Shown piece by piece: positions 9,512-17,353 of a DNA stretch of 64,000 bases. Position 1 is the first letter of the stretch. Each line of letters starts with the position of its first letter. Both the position numbers and the translations under genes were made by a program. The notes under the pieces are model-generated. The model saw only the letters and a program-made list of their open reading frames with translations, was not told the origin of the DNA and made no database searches. Location: assembly GCA_947501805.1 (NCBI GenBank), contig CANMXJ010000012.1, positions 62,001-126,000 of the forward strand. Direction: 5' to 3'. This DNA comes from an uncultured Sulfitobacter sp. Lineage in GTDB: Bacteria; Pseudomonadota; Alphaproteobacteria; Rhodobacterales; Rhodobacteraceae.

Positions 9512-10648
9512 ATGTCCCACACGCCGTCCCCCTCGCGCGGTATCCTGATCGAAGCCGCGGAGTTGCGCATTGTCCGCCTGCCCTTGATCACGCCCTTTGT
9601 GATTTCCACGGGCACAATGACCCACAAGGTGATCCCGCTGCTGACCCTCAAAGGCGAAGGCCTTGAAGGTATTGCCGAGGCGGTGATGGATCCGGCCCCC
9701 GACTACCTCGAAGAAACCATCCCCGGCGCGATGGCTTTCCTGCGAGATGTGCTGCTGCCCTCGATCATCGGCAAACGCTTTGCTTCGCCCTATGAGCTGG
9801 AACCCTATCTGACCCCTTGGCGTGGCAACCACATGGCCAAGGCGGTTCTCGAAATGGCGTTCTGGGACATGTGGAGCAAGAGCCTCGGTATTCCGCTCAA
9901 AGCTGCGCTTGGCGGTGTGCGCGACAAGGTGGATGTGGGTGTGAGCATTGGTATCGCGTCCCATGAAAAGACACTGGCGCGGATCGACGAAGCGCTGGCG
10001 CAGGGCTACAAGCGCACCAAGCTCAAGATCGCCCAAGGCCATGACATCAAACTGTTGGAAGCTGTGCGTAAACAGCATCCTGAAATCAAACTGACAGTGG
10101 ATGCGAACACGGATTACAGCCTTGCCGACTTGCCCGTTTTGCGGGCGATGGACGCGTTCGACCTCGATTACATTGAACAACCTCTGGCCGTGGACGACAT
10201 TCACGACCACGCGCAGGTACAATCCGCCTTGAAAACCGCGATCTGTCTGGACGAAAGCATCCGCAGCGCCAGTGACGCCCGCAAAGCACTCGAAATGCGC
10301 GCAGCACGGGTTATCAACATCAAAGTGGGTCGGGTCGGCGGCTTTGCCAACGCCCGCGCGATCCATGATGTGAGTGCGGCCTTCGGGGCACCTGTCTGGT
10401 GTGGCGGGATGCTTGAAGCGGGTGTCGGTCGCGCGCACAACATTCATCTTGCGACACTCGCGAATTTCACCAAACCCGGTGATACCTCAAGTGCGAGCCG
10501 TTATTTCAAGCAGGATATCATCAATGAGCCTTTGGAAGCTGTCGATGGCGAAATGGCCGTTCCGACCCATGGCGCAGGCATCGGTGTGACCCTGGATCAT
10601 GACTATCTTGCAACCGTGACCGATCATGTGGAGGACATCAAAGCATGA
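9512..10648 (+). CDS. Enolase-superfamily enzyme, N-succinylamino acid racemase / OSBS-like
   Basis: A 378-residue member of the muconate lactonizing subgroup of the enolase superfamily. The catalytic set is complete: KLK at residues 170-172, metal ligands D197 (VDAN), E222 (IEQP) and D247 (CLDES), and the opposing lysine K271 (IKVGR). The C-terminal GGMLEAGVGRAHN and FTKPGDTSS motifs are characteristic of the o-succinylbenzoate synthase/N-succinylamino acid racemase branch rather than of mandelate racemase or dipeptide epimerases. No menaquinone genes are nearby. The gene is coupled (ATGA) to a GNAT acyltransferase and lies behind an amino acid transporter, a context that favours racemisation of N-succinyl amino acids over OSBS. 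The superfamily call is firm, the substrate is inferred from context. Confidence 0.85.
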   Translation: MSHTPSPSRGILIEAAELRIVRLPLITPFVISTGTMTHKVIPLLTLKGEGLEGIAEAVMDPAPDYLEETIPGAMAFLRDVLLPSIIGKRFASPYELEPYLTPWRGNHMAKAVLEMAFWDMWSKSLGIPLKAALGGVRDKVDVGVSIGIASHEKTLARIDEALAQGYKRTKLKIAQGHDIKLLEAVRKQHPEIKLTVDANTDYSLADLPVLRAMDAFDLDYIEQPLAVDDIHDHAQVQSALKTAICLDESIRSASDARKALEMRAARVINIKVGRVGGFANARAIHDVSAAFGAPVWCGGMLEAGVGRAHNIHLATLANFTKPGDTSSASRYFKQDIINEPLEAVDGEMAVPTHGAGIGVTLDHDYLATVTDHVEDIKA

Positions 10649-11373
10649 CGGTGAATCCCGATGACGTTGAATTGCGCGAACTGGATTCGGTTGCCGAATT
10701 AAAGCACGCCGAAGATTTCCAACGCACCGTCTGGGGCGAAGACGATCCGGCTGACAATTCCGACATCATGCTGGCGATACAACATGAAGGCGGGTTGGTT
10801 GCAGGTGCCTTTGTCGAGGGGCGCATGTTGGGGTTTCTGTTCGGCTTTCCCACCAGCCAGCCACATATCCAGCATTCACACCGGTTGGCCGTGCATCCCG
10901 ATGCACGCGGGCTCGGCTTGGGCGTCAAACTGAAATGGTATCAACGCGACTGGTGCCTTGCACGGGACATCACCTCGGTGCGTTGGACCTACGACCCTGT
11001 GCGCCGCATCAATGCCAGCCTCAACATCAACCGTTTGGGGGCGACCTCTGGCACTTATCATTGCGACTATTACGGCAAGATGGAAGGCATCAACGCAGGA
11101 GTCGCATCGGACCGTTTGTTGGCAGAATGGGATCTGAACAGCGATGCCGTTGCCAATCGCGCCAAGAATTTGCCCCTGTCCCCCCCTGACGACCTGGACA
11201 ATTTTACGCTCGAAATCCCTTCTGATTTTGGTGCACTATTGGCAAGTGATCTCGACGCGGCCATCGCGGAACGAATGCGCGTGCGAGATGCCCTGATGAC
11301 AGCCTTTGCAGAGGGTTTTCGCATCACCGGATTCAGCAACGCCTCCTGCCGGTACTTATTGAGCAAGTCCTAG
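10645..11373 (+). CDS. GNAT-family acyltransferase, possible D-amino acid N-succinyltransferase
   Basis: This is a 242-residue protein of the GNAT fold. The acyl-CoA binding region is seen at about residues 75-100 as HRLAVHPDARGLGLGVKLKW, which fits the V/I-x-P-x-x-R-G-x-G-x-G motif A. Its start overlaps the racemase-like gene by four bases. In Geobacillus kaustophilus an N-succinylamino acid racemase is known to work with a GNAT-type succinyl-CoA:D-amino acid N-succinyltransferase and a desuccinylase in an irreversible D-to-L amino acid conversion. The pairing here suggests the same first step. The desuccinylase is not in the window. GNAT membership is sure, the acyl donor and acceptor are inferred. 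Confidence 0.75.
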   Translation: MTVNPDDVELRELDSVAELKHAEDFQRTVWGEDDPADNSDIMLAIQHEGGLVAGAFVEGRMLGFLFGFPTSQPHIQHSHRLAVHPDARGLGLGVKLKWYQRDWCLARDITSVRWTYDPVRRINASLNINRLGATSGTYHCDYYGKMEGINAGVASDRLLAEWDLNSDAVANRAKNLPLSPPDDLDNFTLEIPSDFGALLASDLDAAIAERMRVRDALMTAFAEGFRITGFSNASCRYLLSKS

Positions 11374-11713
11374 AAGTTATCGCTGCAACAGACATTTACC
11401 AGAGATTGAATGCAGCGTTCAGGCTGATCACCCACAGATAAGGCGGGTGCAAATAGCATCCTATCCCCGCGCCAAAACATGCCGCCGCCGACGTCCGGCA
11501 AACGGTTTCTTTCCATATTGCGGGGACTCAAAACTCGCAACGACACGACGCGCTCCAATCCAAAGGGGCGTGTCTGCAAGAGCCTGCCGGAATGCACTTG
11601 TCACATAAAAAATGTTGATCCGTGCCGGAATTTCGGATTACGCTTCCGTCATTAGACTGATCTATTTTTGATATTTTTTGCGCCAACATACTTTTGCACG
11701 GGGGATATTCCGC
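11374..11713. other. Intergenic region before the long repeat protein
   Basis: About 340 bases without a convincing gene. The last 60 bases are AT-rich (poly-T tracts around 11665-11680) and are the probable promoter region of the gene at 11714, but no consensus pair can be assigned. A GGGGGA Shine-Dalgarno lies at about 11700-11706. A short minus-strand frame at 11370-11597 was not accepted. Confidence 0.4.
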
Positions 11714-14700
11714 ATGGCACAGCCCATTTCCGGTACATCAATTGAATTGAAATCGCGCTACGAACTACTGCTAAAAAAGCGGGATGATCTGATCAAAGTC
11801 GAATTTCCCGACGGCAAGATCGATTCTGACGAACAGGCGGTTCTGGACAAGATCAACGCCAAGCTGGACCAGTTGCTGGAGATCGTGAAATGCGCGCCGG
11901 ACACGGAAGATGCGGCCGATGGCGGCGGGGACACCAACTCTGCTGCGGGCGGTTCATTCGAAGCATGGGACGCGCGCGCCAGCGAATATCACAGCATCAT
12001 TGCAAAGGTTGTGGCTCTCAAGGAGGACGGGCACAAGGCGGCGGAAACGCTTGAAGGGTATCTGCACGAGATATCTGATGCCCTTGCGGAAGACCGCTAT
12101 GATGATGCGGTCGATCAACTCGATCTGCTTGTTAAAACCTATGATCTTGTCGCCGGCGAAAACAATGGTGATGGCGGGGATGCAAACGCTACAGCGGGTG
12201 GATCGTTCGAAGCATGGGAAGCGCGCAGCAGCGAATATCATAGCATTATTGCAAAGATCGTCGCACTCAAGGAAAGCGGTCACAAGGCGGCGGAAACACT
12301 TGAGGGATATCTGCACGAGATATCAGATGCTCTGGCCGAAGACCGCTACGACGACGCCGTGGATCAGCTTGACCTGCTTATCAAGACCTATGACCTTGTT
12401 GCAGGCCAAAGTCCCGAAGCCGGTGACGATACAATGCAGGCAGGCGGTGGGGACGGCATCATAGACGAAAGCTCTGGCGGGAGCATCGGTGGGGATACAC
12501 AAGAACCTTGCGATGACACCATGCAAGCAGGCGGCGGCGACGGGATCATTGATGAAGCGTCAGGCGGCAGCATTGGCGGAGACACCGAGGAACCCGTTAC
12601 AGGAACGTCGATCTCTGCTCCGGTAGGTAAGGGCGGCAAGAACAATCCCGAAGACGTCAAAGTTGTTCAACAATTGCTGAACAACGCCGGTGCAAGTCTG
12701 GCAGTAGACGGCCTTTGCGGCCCCAAGACAATTGGTGCAATCAACGCCTATCAGGAAAAAACCTTTGGTTGGTGTGATGGTCTTGTCGAGCCGGGCAATG
12801 TCACAATCACTGCCCTGAACGGTGGTAGTGTGCCGGATGCCGAAGGCGAAGACCCGTGCGACAGCGATATGGAAACCGCCGGCGGCAATGAGGCCCCCGA
12901 AGGGAGCACAGGACCGGGGGCAACAGATGATATTCCCGGCAACGATGTCAATGAAGATGTGCCAGAGCCAGCCGACGTAGAGGGCATTGAACTCTGTCCA
13001 GAAGACGTGTCCGAAACAGAAGTTGTTGAACGCGAGCCAACCGATCCCGAAGTGATGGAGGAACTGCTTGAGGAGCAAATGGAATGTCTGCCACCTCCAG
13101 AAACCACCGTGGATTACACCGGAGAAGATGGCGAACCCCTTTCTTTTGTGGAATTCCCGTTCCTGCTGAACCAGACAATCACCTTCAGTGTGAAGATCGG
13201 CAATGTGTCCGGCTCGATCAGCGTTGCGTTTGATGGCGAGGGCAAAGTCAAATCCATGACGGTCGCAATGCCTGTCATTCCTGGTGCGACCATTGCCGCG
13301 ACTTATTATGGCGTTTTGTGCAAAGGTTCGATTGCCCCACTCTCTCTTGCCTTCAAGCTCAAGAAGGTGAATGGCGCGCTCGCGGTTGATCTTATCATGT
13401 CATCGGGCGGTGCCATTATGGTCGGGCTTGGCTTGGCCAAGGGCTCCAGCTGGGCCGGTCTTGGCATCGAGGTTGCGATGCAAGTTGCACGCACTGAGAA
13501 ACTGACCGCAACGCTTGCGCTCGACATGATCGAACAAGCAGTCCGTAATGGCGGCGCAACACCCGGTATGATGCTGAACTTCCCGCTACCGGCCCTTTTG
13601 GTTCTAAGCGGCACACAAAAGTTCGTTATCGGTGGCAGCGGCGCGGCAACCAAGTTTGCGGCCGGTCTGGTGTCCAAGATCACGCTCAAAGAATACAATC
13701 CAATGGTCACGGTCGAAATTCGCGAAGATGGCGTCTCTATCAAAGCATATGACGGCCTCAAGCAGATGGTCGAAGACCACCTGCGCGCAACCAACCCGAT
13801 GCTTGATATGGCATGGCGTGCCTACGAACTTTCCGAGGAAATCAAACGCTTCCTTGGAGATCCCTCGGGGTATCGCGAAGAGAAACTGCGCGAAGCCGAA
13901 GAACTCTTGCGCCGTGCCGGAGAGCTGCCAGGACAGGTGCGAGACCTGATCAACGACGAATTGAACAAACTCGAAAAGTTCGAAAGCGAAGTCCAGCGCC
14001 AGATTGAAGAGTGGAAAGATGCTGCTGGCAAGGTCATTGATGAACTGACATCCGGCGCGGGTGAAGTAATTGACGAAACCATAGATGACCTGATCGCTGC
14101 CGGAGACGAGATCGGCGAACTTGCCGGAGGTCTGGTCGACGAATTGCGCAATGCTGCAGACGAGGCGCGCCAAGCTGCCGAAGATGCAGTGAACGACGCG
14201 TTGAAACGGGCCGAAGAGGCGCGCAAACTTGCCGAAGAGATCGCGCAGGCTGCTCAAGATGCCGCCGAAAGCGCCGGGGACGTCATTGTTGACGAAGCCC
14301 TGAAGCGCGCTGAAGAGGCGCGTCAGGCCGCAGAAGACGTTCTTCGCGCAGCCGAAGAGGTCCGTGACGCCGCTGAAAAAGTCGCCGACGGCGTTGGTTC
14401 AGCCGCCAAGAGAGCCGCTGAAGAAGCGGTGAGACAAGCCGAAGCTGCCCGCGAGACCGCAGAACAGCTGGCCCGCGACGCACAGGATGCGTTTGATGAG
14501 GCCGCAGAAGACGTTGGTGATGCTGTCGAGGACGCAACCGACGAAGCCACACGCGCGGCAGAACGGTTAGTCAACGAGGCATTGGAACGGGCAAAAGAGG
14601 CCCGTAAGGCCGCAGAATCTGCAGCACAGGCAGCCCGCGACGCTGCAAAAGACCTTGCCGAGGGCATCGCGGACGAAGTTCTTGACCGCGCCGAAGACGC

Positions 14701-16291
14701 ACGTCAGGCCGCTGAAGATGCCGCAAAAGCCGTCGAAGATGTTCTGGAAGCTGCACAGGATGTGGCCGAAGATGTTCGCAAGGAAGCGGAAAAAGCGGTA
14801 AACGAAGCTCTCAAACGTGCGCAAGCCGCACGCGACGCCGCAGAAAAGACGGCCCGCGCAGCACAAGATGCCATCGAAGCGGCAGCCAAAGCGGCTGAAC
14901 GTCTGGTTCAGGAGGCACTGAAGCGTGCAGAAGCGGCACGCAACGTTGCTGAGTCCGCCGCAGAGGCGGCACGCAAGGCAGCGCAGCAAGTTGTCGAAGG
15001 TGTCGTTGATGAAGTGAAGGAGCAGGCCCAAGAGGCCCGTCAGGCCGCAGAAGATGCGGTTGAAGCTGCTAAAGATGTGCTCGAAGCTGTGCAGGATGTC
15101 GGTGAAGACATCCGCGACGCGGCGCAGCAGGCCGTCAACGAAGCCGTGGAGCGGGCAGAAGCCGCCCGTGACGCTGCTGAAGAAACCGTCAAAGAAGCGC
15201 AAGATGCCTTCGATGCTGCGGCCGAAGCAGCAGAACGGCTTGTCAACGACGCAATTAAACGGGCTGAAGCAGCACGCGATGCTGCCGAGGAACTAGCACA
15301 AGACGCGGAAAAAGCTGCACAAAACCTCGCGCAGGATGTGCAAGATGCTGCCGAAGACGTGAGGGATACACTGCTTGAAGAGGCACAGGAACGTGCCGCA
15401 CAGGCACGCGAGGCTGCAGAACAGGTCGAACAAGCGGCACGAGATGCGCTTGATGCGGCACAGGATGCTAGCGAAGACGTCCGTGACGCTGCAGAGCAGG
15501 CTGTCGAGGATGCAGCCAAACGCGCGGAAGCCGCCCGTGACGCTGCCGAAAAACTGGCGAGAGAGGCACGCAAGACCATTGAGAACGCAATCGGAGACGC
15601 CGTAGACACTGCTGAAGGTGTTGCCGATGATGTCCGCGAGGCGGCTGAACGTGCGGTGAATGATGCTGTGCAAAAGGCCGAAGCGGCACGAGAGAGAGCC
15701 GAGGAATTGGCCCGAGCTGCGGAGGACGCCGCTGGAGAGGTCGTTGACGATGTTGTCGATGAAGCCAACACACGGGCCGAGCAGGCGCGCGAAGCTGCAC
15801 AAGAGGTGATGCGCGCTGCCGAGGAACTTCGCAATGCGGCGCAAGACGTCGCAGGAGATGTGCGTGACACAGCAGAGCAAGCTGTTGACGACGCCATGAA
15901 ACGGGCCGAGGCGGCACGCAAAACGGCCGAGAAGATGGCGCGAGACGCGCAGCGGGCGGGTCGTGACGCACAAAAAGCTGCCGAAAAAGTAGCTCAAGAC
16001 GCGATGAAAACCGCCGAAGCCGTGAGACAGGCCGCGCAAGATGCTGCCCGCGAGGCACAGGAGCTTGCCGCAGGTGCCGCAGATGACGTCATGGAAGGTG
16101 CTGAGGACGCGATGAACGAGGCCAGGGAGGCTGCAGAAAGTGCGGCCGAACAAGCCCGCGAAGCGGCAGAAGATGTTGCAAAAGCGGCCTCAGACGCCGC
16201 GCAGCGCGCACGTGACGCCGCCGAAGATGCGGCCAAAGAGGCCGCCGACGCGCTGGGTGGACTTGCGGACAAACTCAACCCGTTCAAATAA
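11714..16291 (+). CDS. Long protein: duplicated helical module, peptidoglycan-binding-like domain, Ala/Glu-rich helical tail
   Basis: A 1525-residue protein of unknown function. The ATG at 11714 follows GGGGGAT with good spacing; an upstream in-frame TTG at 11678 is less likely. No signal peptide or membrane helix is visible. Layout: a short helical N-terminus (1-60); two nearly identical modules of about 70 residues (78-148 and 161-231, each starting AGGSFEAW and containing EYHSIIAK); two acidic Gly-rich repeats (TMQAGGGDGIID, about 239-290); a PG_binding_1-like domain (about 302-370, with NPEDVKVVQQLLN and GPKTIGAINAYQ); an acidic linker; a beta-rich part (about 475-690); and then about 800 residues of Ala/Glu/Arg-rich helical repeats to the end. 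The tail resembles LEA-like or coiled-coil rods. It could be a structural or envelope-linked scaffold; this is speculation. It stands alone between two unrelated operons. Confidence 0.8.
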   Translation: MAQPISGTSIELKSRYELLLKKRDDLIKVEFPDGKIDSDEQAVLDKINAKLDQLLEIVKCAPDTEDAADGGGDTNSAAGGSFEAWDARASEYHSIIAKVVALKEDGHKAAETLEGYLHEISDALAEDRYDDAVDQLDLLVKTYDLVAGENNGDGGDANATAGGSFEAWEARSSEYHSIIAKIVALKESGHKAAETLEGYLHEISDALAEDRYDDAVDQLDLLIKTYDLVAGQSPEAGDDTMQAGGGDGIIDESSGGSIGGDTQEPCDDTMQAGGGDGIIDEASGGSIGGDTEEPVTGTSISAPVGKGGKNNPEDVKVVQQLLNNAGASLAVDGLCGPKTIGAINAYQEKTFGWCDGLVEPGNVTITALNGGSVPDAEGEDPCDSDMETAGGNEAPEGSTGPGATDDIPGNDVNEDVPEPADVEGIELCPEDVSETEVVEREPTDPEVMEELLEEQMECLPPPETTVDYTGEDGEPLSFVEFPFLLNQTITFSVKIGNVSGSISVAFDGEGKVKSMTVAMPVIPGATIAATYYGVLCKGSIAPLSLAFKLKKVNGALAVDLIMSSGGAIMVGLGLAKGSSWAGLGIEVAMQVARTEKLTATLALDMIEQAVRNGGATPGMMLNFPLPALLVLSGTQKFVIGGSGAATKFAAGLVSKITLKEYNPMVTVEIREDGVSIKAYDGLKQMVEDHLRATNPMLDMAWRAYELSEEIKRFLGDPSGYREEKLREAEELLRRAGELPGQVRDLINDELNKLEKFESEVQRQIEEWKDAAGKVIDELTSGAGEVIDETIDDLIAAGDEIGELAGGLVDELRNAADEARQAAEDAVNDALKRAEEARKLAEEIAQAAQDAAESAGDVIVDEALKRAEEARQAAEDVLRAAEEVRDAAEKVADGVGSAAKRAAEEAVRQAEAARETAEQLARDAQDAFDEAAEDVGDAVEDATDEATRAAERLVNEALERAKEARKAAESAAQAARDAAKDLAEGIADEVLDRAEDARQAAEDAAKAVEDVLEAAQDVAEDVRKEAEKAVNEALKRAQAARDAAEKTARAAQDAIEAAAKAAERLVQEALKRAEAARNVAESAAEAARKAAQQVVEGVVDEVKEQAQEARQAAEDAVEAAKDVLEAVQDVGEDIRDAAQQAVNEAVERAEAARDAAEETVKEAQDAFDAAAEAAERLVNDAIKRAEAARDAAEELAQDAEKAAQNLAQDVQDAAEDVRDTLLEEAQERAAQAREAAEQVEQAARDALDAAQDASEDVRDAAEQAVEDAAKRAEAARDAAEKLAREARKTIENAIGDAVDTAEGVADDVREAAERAVNDAVQKAEAARERAEELARAAEDAAGEVVDDVVDEANTRAEQAREAAQEVMRAAEELRNAAQDVAGDVRDTAEQAVDDAMKRAEAARKTAEKMARDAQRAGRDAQKAAEKVAQDAMKTAEAVRQAAQDAAREAQELAAGAADDVMEGAEDAMNEAREAAESAAEQAREAAEDVAKAASDAAQRARDAAEDAAKEAADALGGLADKLNPFK
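11945..12406 (+). repeat. Tandem duplication of a ~70-residue helical module
   Basis: Two in-frame copies (11945-12157 and 12194-12406) encode almost the same sequence, beginning AGGSFEAW and ending with KTYDLVAG. Most differences are conservative or synonymous, so the duplication was retained at protein level. A 12-residue Gly/Asn/Asp-rich linker separates them. Confidence 0.9.
14176..16255 (+). repeat. Degenerate Ala/Glu-rich helical repeat array
   Basis: The encoded peptide repeatedly returns to a V-N/D-E-A-x-K-R-A-E-A-A-R-x-A-A-E core. Successive cores are spaced about 33, 36 or 43 residues apart, which fits eleven-residue amphipathic helix periodicity better than strict heptads. The DNA is degenerate, so slippage-type recent expansion is not evident. 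Confidence 0.8.
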
Positions 16292-16699
16292 AATGAAACC
16301 TCAAGCGCGCAGGGTTTGCACAACAAATCCGGCGTGTAAGAACCACGGCGCATAGACCCGCCGATCCTTGGTAGCAACCACTCCGGTGGTGCCCCGGCTG
16401 CCAAGCGTTTATGAATACGAGTTCTGTCATGCCAAAAGCCACGTTCCGTTTGGAACATGACTTTAGAACGCGCAAACGGGTTTTCAGTGATCTCACTCCA
16501 ATGCGCAGATTTACCTCCCTTGAAGGTCGACCAGTGTTATTATCCCCCACCAATGCTTTTGATCAGGTCTATTTGCGGGTCTGTGTTGACCAATTGTCGG
16601 AAGAACCGCGCCCGCGCATGTGATTGGTTACGGATAAGGTTTGAGAAAACCGTTGTACGCGCTATCTGTTTTAAGACTGTGACAGATGGAGTGGGCCAG
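16292..16699. other. Intergenic region before the phytochrome operon
   Basis: About 400 bases with no supported gene. An open frame continues upstream from the heme oxygenase gene to 16457, but the peptide it would encode before residue 'VGQLKKHV' has no heme oxygenase character. It is treated as leader. No PpsR-type operator was found here. Confidence 0.4.
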
Positions 16700-17353
16700 T
16701 TGAAAAAGCACGTCGCTGAAAGGTCCGATGCGATCCGTGATCGTCTGCGTCGGCAGACCCACGATGCCCACGAAAAACTGCACGACCACTCAAGCTTTAG
16801 GGCGTTGTTCAAGGAAACGCTGGAGCGTGATCAATATCGCGATCTGATGCAGCTGTTTCATGGTTTCTATGTGCCTTTGGATCAGGCAATCCAACGCGCG
16901 ATTACCGAACTTTCCGGCAAAAAAGATCCGGTGTTCACCTATGCCCAGCGCGCCACGTACTTGAACCAAGACCTCGTTGATCTCGGTGTTGACTTGAAAA
17001 CCATCGCAAATGGTGCGCGATGCACGCGGTTGTTTGATGTTGTGACGCCCAAAACTCTGGGTGGTGTTCTTTATGTCATTGAAGGGTCCACACTGGGTGC
17101 CGCCCCCATTGACCGCGCGGCACAGAAACTGCTTAGCCCCGAGCGCACCAATGGCAGACGGTTCTGGGCATGGTGCCGTTCGCAGAACAAACAGCGGTGG
17201 GCAATGACAACCTCGTTTCTTGCAGAGCATGATACAAGCGCTGCATCACTTGACGCTCTTGGCACAGGTGCGCAGCAGACCTTCGAGACCTTGGCAGATT
17301 GGTTGGATCCTCTAAATCAGTCAAAACCGATGCATGAAGAGGCGTTGCTGTGA
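16700..17353 (+). CDS. bphO: Biliverdin-producing heme oxygenase
   Basis: Cleaves heme to biliverdin IXa, the chromophore of the phytochrome encoded next. The product is about 217 residues, normal for bacterial heme oxygenases. The probable proximal heme histidine sits in RRQTHDAHEKLHDH near the N-terminus. The distal-helix region shows GVLYVIEGSTLGA, a good family match. The start is uncertain: TTG at 16700 has GGAG eight bases upstream, and GTG at 16691 or 16679 are alternatives. The stop overlaps the start of the phytochrome gene (GTGA), so chromophore and apoprotein synthesis are translationally coupled. Confidence 0.88.
   Translation: MKKHVAERSDAIRDRLRRQTHDAHEKLHDHSSFRALFKETLERDQYRDLMQLFHGFYVPLDQAIQRAITELSGKKDPVFTYAQRATYLNQDLVDLGVDLKTIANGARCTRLFDVVTPKTLGGVLYVIEGSTLGAAPIDRAAQKLLSPERTNGRRFWAWCRSQNKQRWAMTTSFLAEHDTSAASLDALGTGAQQTFETLADWLDPLNQSKPMHEEALL

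Noticed and set aside
8807..10447. Minus-strand open frame of 546 codons opposite the ATPase and racemase genes
   Set aside because: The opposite strand carries two well-recognised enzyme families with all catalytic motifs; this frame has no recognisable protein features.
14567..15921. Several long minus-strand frames inside the helical repeat gene
   Set aside because: Translations are Ser/Ala- or Cys/Phe-rich reflections of the GCN/GAA codon bias of the plus-strand gene.
16457..16699. Upstream extension of the heme oxygenase frame
   Set aside because: Would add about 80 residues with no family similarity; internal starts with a GGAG site give normal heme oxygenase length.
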